Of a stretch of DNA of 19,412 bases, positions 13,837 to 19,412 are shown piece after piece. Source of the DNA: an uncultured Eubacteriales bacterium (GTDB lineage Bacteria; Bacillota; Clostridia; Oscillospirales; Oscillospiraceae); contig USAC01000034.1 of assembly GCA_900552475.1 (NCBI GenBank), forward strand, positions 1-19,412. Reading direction: 5' to 3'. Position 1 is the first letter of the stretch, and each line of letters begins with the position of its first letter. The notes beneath the pieces are model-generated. The model did no database searches. It worked only from the letters and a program-made list of their open reading frames with translations, and was not told where the DNA came from. The position numbers and the translations under genes were made by a program.

Positions 13837-14706
13837 TCAGTCCTCCCTGCCGCGCTTGAGGAAGAAGTTCAGCGTGGCGTTGATGAGCATGATAAAGAGG
13901 TACAGCACCAGCGCGATGGAAAACAGCGCCTGCCGCTGCAGCCCGCCGGCGTAGGACATCTCGCTCGCCACGGCCGTTGTCAGAAAGCGCACGCTCTCAA
14001 AGAGCTTCGGCATGTTCGGCGCGTTGCCGCTGACCATCATCACGGCCATCGCTTCGCCGATGGCGCGGCCGACGCCGAGCACGACCGCCGCCGCGATGCC
14101 GCTGCGCGCCGCCGGGACGGACATGCGGAACCACGTCTCCACCGCCGTCGCGCCGAGCGCGAGCGACGCGTCCTCATACTCGGGCGGCACGGCCTCGAGC
14201 GCCGTGACCGAGACCTTGATGATCGACGGCAGGATCATGATCGCGAGCACGATCATCGCCGCGAGCAGGCTCGCGCCGTCCGCCACGCCGAATATCTTCC
14301 GGATCCCCGGCACGAGGATCAGCATACCCACAAGGCCGTATACGACCGACGGGATGCCCGCCAGCAGGCTCACCGCCGCCGACAGCACCGCCTTGATCCT
14401 CGGCGGCGCGACCTTCGCCAGATACACCGCCGTCAGAAAGCCCACCGGCACGCCCAGCACAATCGCGCCCGCTGTGCCGTAGACGCTCGTGAGGATAAAC
14501 GGCAGGATCCCGTAGGACGGGTCCGCGCCCGTCGACTTCCAGGTCTTTCCGAACAGGAACGGCACCAGCCCGATCTTGCGGATGGCCGGGATGCCGGAGA
14601 TCACCAGATACACCGTGATGAGCAGCACGCACCCGACGGTAATCAGCCCCAGCAGGAGGAAAATGCCGTGTACCGCACCCTCAAACAGCTGCTTTTTTCT
14701 TTTCAT
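13837..14706 (-). CDS. pstC: Phosphate ABC transporter permease PstC
   Basis: A 289-residue permease with about six TM helices. The coupling loop is in VPPEYEDASLALGATAVETW. SGIPSVVYGLVGM-like and GRAIGEAMAVMMVSGN segments are family hallmarks (here LAGIPSVVYGLVGM). Two ATGs are possible: 14706, with GGGAG spaced about 8 nt, is preferred over 14712, where spacing would be only 2 nt. The gap to pstS is 67 nt and holds no strong terminator, so it should be co-transcribed. Confidence 0.95.
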   Translation of the reverse strand: MKRKKQLFEGAVHGIFLLLGLITVGCVLLITVYLVISGIPAIRKIGLVPFLFGKTWKSTGADPSYGILPFILTSVYGTAGAIVLGVPVGFLTAVYLAKVAPPRIKAVLSAAVSLLAGIPSVVYGLVGMLILVPGIRKIFGVADGASLLAAMIVLAIMILPSIIKVSVTALEAVPPEYEDASLALGATAVETWFRMSVPAARSGIAAAVVLGVGRAIGEAMAVMMVSGNAPNMPKLFESVRFLTTAVASEMSYAGGLQRQALFSIALVLYLFIMLINATLNFFLKRGRED

Positions 14707-14773
14707 AGTCATTCTCCCGAAAGCGCCGGAAGCGGCCGGGTTGACCCCGACCGTCCGGTGATTCTGTTTCCTG

Positions 14774-15580
14774 TTACTTTGCCGCCACGGCACCGGCCTG
14801 GTTGATGATGGACACCGCGTCCGCGGAGGTCGCGAAGTCGAAGAACTTCTGCGCCGTGTCGGAGAGCTTCGTGCCGTCCTTGGTCACGAGGACGAAGGGA
14901 CGCTGCACGACGTAGCTGCCGTCCTTCACGGTGGCCTCGGTCGGGGCCACGCCGCCGACGGTCAGGGCCTTCACGCTGTCCTTGACGGCGGAGAGGGATG
15001 CATAGCCGATGGCGTTGGGGTTCTGGCTGACGGCGGTGATGACATCACCGGTACTCGTCAGCTCCTGACGGTACTGGCACTTGTCCTTCGTATCCGTGAT
15101 GGACTCGAAGCCGTCGCGGGTACCGCTGCCGGCCTCACGGCCGATCAGGACGATGTCCGCATCATTGCCGCCGACGTCCTTCCAGTTGGTGATCTCGCCG
15201 GTGTAGATCTTCGCGATCTGCTCGACGCTCAGGTCGGAGACGGGGTTTTCCGGGCTGACGATGATCGCGATGCCGTCATAGGCGAGGACGGTCTCCTGCA
15301 GGCCGCCGGCCTTCTCGTCGTCCTTCAGGCTGCGGCTGGCAAGACCAATGTCGCAGCGGCCCTCCGAGACGGCCTGGATGCCGGAGCCGGAGCCGGTGGG
15401 GTTGTAGGTGAAGGTCGTGCCGGAGTAGTTCTGCATAAAGGACTCACCCAGCGCGTTGATCACCTTTTCCATGGAGGTCGAGCCGTCGGTCGCGACGGTG
15501 CCGCCCTTCTGCGCGCCGCACCCGGCGAGCAGCGCCGTCGCCATCACGGCGGCGAGCAAAAATGCCAGAAACTTTTTCAT
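14774..15580 (-). CDS. pstS: Phosphate-binding lipoprotein PstS
   Basis: A 268-residue extracytoplasmic binding protein anchored by the lipid on Cys21 (signal MKKFLAFLLAAVMATALLAG then C). Phosphate-binding loops are visible: DGSTSMEKV near the N-terminus, PTGSGSGIQA, CDIGLASR and the REAGSGTRDGF loop. ATG 15580, about 11 nt after AAGGAG, is chosen; ATG 15589 would put the ribosome site only 2 nt away. It is first in the operon. The upstream TTTTACA boxes suggest induction by PhoB. Length matches single-domain clostridial PstS proteins. Confidence 0.95.
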   Translation of the reverse strand: MKKFLAFLLAAVMATALLAGCGAQKGGTVATDGSTSMEKVINALGESFMQNYSGTTFTYNPTGSGSGIQAVSEGRCDIGLASRSLKDDEKAGGLQETVLAYDGIAIIVSPENPVSDLSVEQIAKIYTGEITNWKDVGGNDADIVLIGREAGSGTRDGFESITDTKDKCQYRQELTSTGDVITAVSQNPNAIGYASLSAVKDSVKALTVGGVAPTEATVKDGSYVVQRPFVLVTKDGTKLSDTAQKFFDFATSADAVSIINQAGAVAAK

Positions 15581-15650
15581 CAAAATCATTCTCCTTCCGA
15601 TTTGTATCAATCTTTTGTTCCTTGCTACGGTTATTACTTTAGCGGCCGTG

Positions 15651-15699
15651 TGTAAAATGAGAAAGTCCGCTTTTGTAAAATCGGGGTCAAATTGTAAAA
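15651..15699 (-). promoter_or_regulatory. Putative Pho boxes upstream of pstS
   Basis: Three exact copies of TTTTACA on the minus strand lie at 15657-15651, 15680-15674 and 15699-15693, with start-to-start distances of 23 and 19 nt, roughly two helical turns. They resemble the TT(A/T/C)ACA repeats of Firmicute PhoP/PhoB targets. The nearest copy (TTTACA) could double as a -35 with a weak AT-rich -10 (around TAATAAC) about 14-15 nt further on. The region 15581-15700 is unusually AT-rich compared with its surroundings. Confidence 0.65.
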
Positions 15700-15764
15700 G
15701 GTTGAGAATAATGTGTTTTTGGTGGGGAATTGGTAGGAGAATCGGCATGTCCGTGCCGGCGGCG

Positions 15765-15823
15765 GGTGACTTTCTGTATGCACAGAAAGTCACCAAAGAT
15801 GCGCAAGAAACCAAGGTTTCTTG
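15765..15823. repeat. Double-hairpin intergenic repeat
   Basis: There is a perfect 13-bp stem, GGTGACTTTCTGT (15765-15777) with ACAGAAAGTCACC (15782-15794), loop ATGC. A second perfect stem follows, CAAGAAACC (15804-15812) with GGTTTCTTG (15815-15823). The twin-hairpin layout with no T run fits a dispersed REP-like element rather than a terminator. It ends about 17 nt before the first recognisable residue of the dehydratase pseudogene. Confidence 0.65.
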
Positions 15824-15839
15824 ACTTCCTTTTCCGGCC

Positions 15840-17016
15840 GTCAAGCTGGCGCTGCTCGAGGACGGCGCGCTGCGCTGCAGCTGGCTCGCCGCGCATCAGG
15901 GCGAGCTGACACAGACGCTGCGCCGTGTTCGCCAAGACCGACATCATCCACCGCCAGCAGGAGGGCGTCCCCAAGGAGGACATCCTGCTCGGCCTGTGCT
16001 ACGCGATGATCCGCAACTATAAGGCGACGATCGTGCGCAGTCTCCCCGTCCATAAGCCCGTTGTCTTCACCGGCGGCGTTACCTGCAGCGCGGGCGTCAT
16101 CCGCGCCATCCGCGACGTGTTCCACCTCGAAGCGGACGAGTTGATCGTCCCGGAGACGGTGCGCCAGACGGCGGCCATCGGCGCGGCCTGAGCGGCACAG
16201 ATGCCCTGCACGCGCGTGGACTTTTTGTACCTGCACACCGCGGGCGACCCGGAGGGCGGCGGCGCTTCGCGCGCGGACATCGCGGCGGGGCGAGCACCCC
16301 TGCGACCTTGGCGAGCGCTGCACCGTTTCTATCGAGACGGCCATCGTGCAGGCCGAGGGCGGCGGATCCGGATCTGTTGCTGCGCGCCGTGCTGACGGGC
16401 AACGTGCTCTATGCCGCCCTCGCCGACATGCGCGCAGCTGGCCCCGCAGGCCATCCCGACGTGGGAGGAGCTGACGCGGCTCGCGGCGCAGATATCCGCC
16501 CTCCCCCCCGCGGCTGAAATCGTCTGGCGGCCGTGGGAAGCCCGCTGTGCGTCACCTCGCTCAACGAGGGGGATTCTGGACACCCTCGAGCGCGAGGGCT
16601 ATCAGATCGCCCGTATACCCATCGGCGAGATGCTTTGGGTGCTCTGGCGCGACAACGGCACCGCCGCACCGGAGTAGCTCGAGCGCTGGAAGGAGCGGCT
16701 CACGCAGCTCGCCCGCACCCTCGGCAGCGCCGGGGCCTTCAGCCCCGATCCCGAGAAGCTCATCGCGGCGGCCGACCGCGGCCTCGCGGACTTCGCGGGC
16801 AATCAGGGCCGCTACCGCTACGCCAAGGCGCTGGAGCTCGGCGCGCACGCCGACGCGGTGCTCCACCGCGTGCCGCGCTATGAGAACACCGCCGTCGTCC
16901 TCGAGCTGAGCAGCCTGTCCGAGCAGTGCCCCGCCCCGCTGTTCGAGCTCTCGCTTGACGGAGACTGGGACGAGAGCGCCTGGGCCGGCCTGCGTTCGTT
17001 CCTGTACTACTGCTGA
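15840..17016 (+). pseudogene. Decayed 2-hydroxyacyl-CoA dehydratase / activase protein
   Basis: The pieces add up to one ruined gene. At 15840-15908 a frame reads VKLALLEDGALRCSWLAAHQ, the start of a BadF/BcrA-type ATPase activase without its initiation codon. It jumps to VFAKTDIIHRQQEGVPKEDI (15925-16191), the activase C-terminal half, so the middle is deleted. A frame-shifted linker follows (GEHPCDLGERCTVSIETAI). Then come dehydratase-like pieces in changing frames: DPDLLLRAVLTGNVLYAALA, GSPLCVTSLNEG, and ILDTLEREGYQIARIPIGEM up to an in-frame TAG at 16676-16678. The open C-terminus (16679-17016) runs from LERWKERLTQLA to WAGLRSFLYYC. The ancestor was probably one of the large fused activase/dehydratase proteins (well over 1000 residues). 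Function is surely lost. Confidence 0.85.
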
Positions 17017-17033
17017 TCAGCCGGCAACAGAAA

Positions 17034-17081
17034 CCCCCCGCTCCCGCATTGGAGAAAGCTCTCCATGCGGGGGCGGGGGGG
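17034..17081. terminator. Strong hairpin after the dehydratase pseudogene
   Basis: An imperfect but long GC-rich stem, CCCCCCGCTCCCGCATTGGAG with CTCTCCATGCGGGGGCGGGG (17034-17081), sits 17 nt after the pseudogene stop. It looks like the relict terminator of the former gene. No U tract follows on the plus strand. Confidence 0.6.
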
Positions 17082-17428
17082 TAAAAATGTCAACTACTCT
17101 GAATGCGGTAATACTTGTTGCTGCCCTTTGTTTCCAATTTCCGCATTCTCACAGGGTTCTCTGTTACTATATATTTGCCCCTTGATTTATGGCAGCCAGC
17201 CATAGGCATGGGACATCTCGTTGCCTAAACTGTTAGAATAGAGAGGTAATGGTCTGACCTTCATCTCCAAGGGCTTTTACGTCCGCATGAAAGTCAGTCA
17301 GACATCCTCCTATTCGCAGTGTTCGATTTGTGCAGGTAGAGCCATTGCGTTCGTGTCATCAAACAGATAGAACCGGCAACAGGAAAGATGGTCTTTGTCC
17401 ATTACAAGTTCAGTACAGGAGTGATTCT
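17082..17428 (+). ncRNA. Structured 5' flank of the IS110 element, candidate bridge RNA
   Basis: This 347-nt non-coding stretch precedes the transposase. It contains stems GAATGCGG (17101-17108) with CCGCATTC (17141-17148) and TATGGC (17188-17193) with GCCATA (17199-17204). A compound stem pairs GTCTGAC (17252-17258) with GTCAGAC (17297-17303) and, inside it, CTTCAT (17259-17264) with ATGAA.G (17287-17293), enclosing a 22-nt loop. A further hairpin is near 17381-17400 (GGA-AAGA-TGG-TCTT-TGTCC). IS110-group elements encode in this position a bridge RNA whose two internal loops pair with target and donor DNA. The exact RNA ends and the element's left boundary cannot be fixed here; the core bridge RNA would most likely be about 17225-17428. 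Confidence 0.5.
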
Positions 17429-18679
17429 ATGAACGCAGTAGGTATTGATGTTTCCAGCAGGAAAAGCACAGTTGCGGTGCTTCGTCCTCTGGGGGAAGTT
17501 GTTTGCTTGCCTTTTGATGTGACTCACGATATAGCAGGGCTTGCTTCACTGGCTGAGAAGTTGAAGGCTCTTGACGGTGAAACCCGCGTCGTGATGGAAC
17601 ACACAGGGCGTTACTATGAAGCGGTTGCAAAAGCGCTGCACGAAGCAGGACTTTTTGTCTGCGCTGTTAATCCGCTTCTCATCAAGGAGTACGGTGCTAA
17701 TTCTCTGCGCCGCGTAAAAACTGATAAGGCTGATGCCGTAAAAATTGCTCGTTACGCGCTTGATAATTGGGCTGATTTGCGCGATTTCACCCCCATGGAT
17801 GCAATTCGCTACGATCTCAAAACCCTCAACCGCCAGTTTCAGCTTGCCTCTAAGCAGCGGACGGCCTCTGCCAATAATTTGATTGCACTTCTGGAGCAAT
17901 CCTTTCCCGGCATCCGAAAGTGCTTTGACAGCCCGGTGCGCAGTGATGGAACGCAGAAATGGGTTGACTTTGCGTATTCTTTCTGGCATGTAGACTGTGT
18001 GCGCAAGCAGCCCTTCGCTGCCTTTTGTGAGCGTTACCGAAAATGGTGCAAGCGCCACGCCTATCTCTTTAAGCAGAGCAACGCTGAAGAAGTATATGCC
18101 CTTGCGAAACGCGCTGTTGTCCTGACCCCAAAGTCAAAGGTCGTGAAAGTGCTTGTGCAGGAAGCTGCAAATCAGCTCATCAGTATTTCGCGCTCAGTGG
18201 AAGTCTATCGCGCGGAAATGGATCGGCTTGCTGCTATGCTGCCTGAATACCCCGTTGTCATGGCGATGTACGGCGTTGGAAAGTCCTACGGGCCGCAGCT
18301 TATGGCGGAAATCGGCGATGTTCGCCGATTTGAACGGAAGCAGGCTCTTGTTGCCTTTGCTGGTATTGACCCCATGCCTAACCAGTCCGGAGACAAAAAC
18401 GTCAGAAGCAACAAATCTTCTAAACGAGGCTCTCCCTACCTCCGCAAAACCCTTTTTAATGTCATTAGAACTTACCTGCAATGTGCTCCCCAAGATGAAC
18501 CGGTGTTTCAGTTCCTTAACCGGAAACGGGCGGAAGGCAAGCCCTTCTATGTTTATATGCTTGCAGCAGCCAACAAGTTTCTACGACGCTACTATGCTAA
18601 GCTGCGAGATTATTTTGCCTCGCTGGACACTCTCCAGCCAGTAGCTCCCATTCCCACCATCCTGAAAGCAACCCTCTGA
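17429..18679 (+). CDS. IS110-family transposase (DEDD recombinase)
   Basis: A 416-residue RNA-guided-type recombinase of the IS110/IS116/IS902 family. The N-terminal RuvC-like DEDD domain shows Asp7 (VGIDVSS), Glu57 (VVMEHTGRYY), Asp99 and Asp102 (VKTDKADAVK). A helical and coiled middle part follows (about 130-270). The C-terminal Tnp domain contains GVGKSYGPQLMAEIGDVRRF and the catalytic-serine region AGIDPMPNQSG with Ser320. All signature residues are intact and the frame is unbroken, so the element may be active. AGGAG 7 nt before ATG 17429 fixes the start; a frame extension to 17330 would read into the bridge RNA region. Codon use is less GC-biased than in the core genes nearby. Confidence 0.95.
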   Translation: MNAVGIDVSSRKSTVAVLRPLGEVVCLPFDVTHDIAGLASLAEKLKALDGETRVVMEHTGRYYEAVAKALHEAGLFVCAVNPLLIKEYGANSLRRVKTDKADAVKIARYALDNWADLRDFTPMDAIRYDLKTLNRQFQLASKQRTASANNLIALLEQSFPGIRKCFDSPVRSDGTQKWVDFAYSFWHVDCVRKQPFAAFCERYRKWCKRHAYLFKQSNAEEVYALAKRAVVLTPKSKVVKVLVQEAANQLISISRSVEVYRAEMDRLAAMLPEYPVVMAMYGVGKSYGPQLMAEIGDVRRFERKQALVAFAGIDPMPNQSGDKNVRSNKSSKRGSPYLRKTLFNVIRTYLQCAPQDEPVFQFLNRKRAEGKPFYVYMLAAANKFLRRYYAKLRDYFASLDTLQPVAPIPTILKATL

Positions 18680-18884
18680 CATCACTTCCTTTTTTCTCTT
18701 TTTAAGCCGGCACTTTGTGGTGGCTTATTTGTGCTGCACTTTTTTTCTCCCCACCTTCTGCCAAATTTCCTTGCAGCAAGTCCCATTTGGGGCTTGACTT
18801 TTTATTTGCAGGCTTTCGTGGTGGACGTTGAGTGGTGTTGGTATCTTCATACTACCACCATAGAGAGGAAATGTCTCTATCCTT
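18680..18884 (+). other. Hairpin-rich 3' flank of the IS110 element
   Basis: There is no gene in this 205-nt stretch. It contains four stems in series: 18704-18713 with 18717-18726 (one mismatch; near the transposase stop, after a T-rich run); CAAGTCCC (18777-18784) with GGGGCTTG (18789-18796); TGGTGTTGGTAT (18833-18844) with ATACTACCACCA (18849-18860); and TAGAGA (18861-18866) with TCTCTA (18874-18879). The first may be the transposase terminator. The others could belong to the element's right end or, as in IS1111-group elements, to a 3'-located guide RNA. Confidence 0.45.
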
Positions 18885-18926
18885 TTGGTTCCCTTTTGGA
18901 ATTTGCTCGTTTATAGTTTTATTATT

Positions 18927-19110
18927 CATTCCGTGCTTCGTGGAAAAAACAGTCGCAGCACTCACATTTGGCTCGACCACATCCTGAAGACCGAAATTGG
19001 CAAGGTGGTGGACTGGAGCAAGGTGAATAAAGAAGATTATCTTCTTGCGATGGAGCGCAGCCCTATTAATTGAGATTGCTAATTTCCTGCACTGATAAGA
19101 GGCTTTTGCA
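18927..19110 (+). pseudogene. Fic/DOC-family protein remnant
   Basis: Only a short C-terminal part of a Fic domain is recognisable. The residues IWLDHILKTEIGKVVDWSKV and the following NKEDYLLAMERSPIN (to 19070) match the segment that normally follows the AMPylation motif HPFxxGNGR. Here the motif region reads HSVLRGKNSRSTH, keeping the first His and an Arg but destroying the GNGR anion loop. The frame hits a stop at 19071-19073. Family-like residues RLLISCTDKR continue in another frame (19073 on), so at least one frameshift is present. The N-terminal part is missing, apparently lost at the IS110 side. It cannot make an active adenylyltransferase. Confidence 0.75.
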
Positions 19111-19193
19111 TTCGTACCAATTCGCTTCCTATTTTAATAGCTTCCTGAGCAGAACATATTATCTGCTCAAAGTTCAGAATGCAAGCGATCACT

Positions 19194-19412
19194 TTATCCT
19201 TCTCTGCGGTAGCTGTCTGCAATCTTTTGAAGTATCGTTGCTGTGTGTGGATAGCTGATGCTTAAAGCCTGTGCATCAGCAGTAAATTTTGCTGCTTTTT
19301 GCATCTGATCACTTCCATCCAAAACAGAGCGCGCATCTCGGTCATTGATATAAGCAATGTAAACTTGCAAATCCAATTCGTCACTATCAAACTGCTCTAA
19401 CAATTCGCGAAT
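19194..19412 (-). CDS. C-terminal end of an unknown protein, cut by the window edge
   Basis: An open frame on the minus strand enters from the right edge and ends with a TAA at 19194-19196. The visible 72 residues start IRELLEQFDSDELDLQVYIA and end ADSYRREG. The stretch is acidic at first (DSDELDLQ), then carries INDRDARSVLDGSDQMQKAA, probably alpha-helical throughout. I do not recognise the family. Its realistic residue composition and lower-GC codon use support a real gene rather than a shadow frame. It converges on the Fic remnant with a gap of about 80 nt. A TTG at 19403 inside the frame is not needed as a start, because the frame stays open to the edge. Confidence 0.55.
   Translation of the reverse strand: MRELLEQFDSDELDLQVYIAYINDRDARSVLDGSDQMQKAAKFTADAQALSISYPHTATILQKIADSYRREG

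Larger units (their letters stand above)
17082..18885 (+). mobile_element. IS110-family insertion element (approximate limits)
   Basis: The element comprises the structured 5' flank, one DEDD transposase gene and a hairpin-rich 3' flank. IS110 elements lack obvious terminal inverted repeats and usually make no target duplication, so the borders given are outer limits: the relict terminator at 17081 on the left and the Fic remnant after about 18885 on the right. GC content is clearly lower than in the 15 kb to the left. Confidence 0.7.

Noticed and set aside
17088..17170. Short minus-strand frame with a plausible-looking C-terminal peptide left of the IS
   Set aside because: Too short, no recognisable family, and it overlaps hairpins of the element's flank.
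17330..17428. 33-codon N-terminal extension of the transposase
   Set aside because: Family proteins begin at the MNAVGIDVSS equivalent; a good AGGAG site precedes ATG 17429, and the extension covers the structured 5' flank.
1..19412. CRISPR array, tRNA or rRNA genes
   Set aside because: No regularly spaced direct repeats, no cloverleaf with a T-arm GTTCRANYC signature, and no rRNA core sequences were seen on either strand.

Overview
The window is about 19.4 kb of mostly very GC-rich Firmicute DNA. Gene content, lipobox and Shine-Dalgarno style, and the families of intergenic hairpin repeats point to an anaerobic gut-type clostridium of the Oscillospiraceae (Oscillibacter/Flavonifractor-like). 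That placement is inference, not a database match.

Left part (1-4.9 kb). nrdG (activase of the anaerobic ribonucleotide reductase) lies on the plus strand, and a bidirectional hairpin separates it from a five-gene minus-strand operon. In transcription order the operon holds a small membrane-anchored protein, an OmpR-type response regulator, a HAMP sensor kinase, a tandem-GerMN lipoprotein and an SGNH hydrolase. Regulator, kinase and GerMN lipoprotein repeat the MtrA-MtrB-LpqB layout of Actinobacteria and may form a cell-envelope sensing unit. Across a short control region sits dacF-like (D,D-carboxypeptidase), followed by an RluA-type pseudouridine synthase, both on the plus strand. The two promoters of this control region point into each other and share a perfect palindrome.

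Middle (7.0-9.2 kb). A gene-free stretch of about 420 bp is packed with a terminator, a MITE-like palindromic element, a second copy of a dispersed repeat also found at about 760-850, and a 22-bp perfect terminator. Then, on the minus strand, come a TSCPD-domain small protein, type III pantothenate kinase (coaX) and an ECF transporter S component that may import pantothenate.

9.2-15.7 kb. A complete phosphate regulon operon on the minus strand, pstS-pstC-pstA-pstB-phoU-phoB-phoR, has very tight spacing (ATGA overlaps). Three TTTTACA boxes upstream of pstS look like PhoB binding sites, so the operon probably autoregulates.

15.7-19.4 kb. This is a decayed, recently disturbed segment. It holds a hairpin repeat, then a multiply frameshifted and deleted pseudogene of a 2-hydroxyacyl-CoA dehydratase/activase protein, then an IS110-family element whose transposase keeps its DEDD and serine residues. 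The element's 5' non-coding flank is structured, as expected for a bridge RNA. After it come a broken Fic remnant and the C-terminal end of an unknown minus-strand gene that runs off the window. From about 17.1 kb onward the base composition falls clearly, which indicates transferred DNA.
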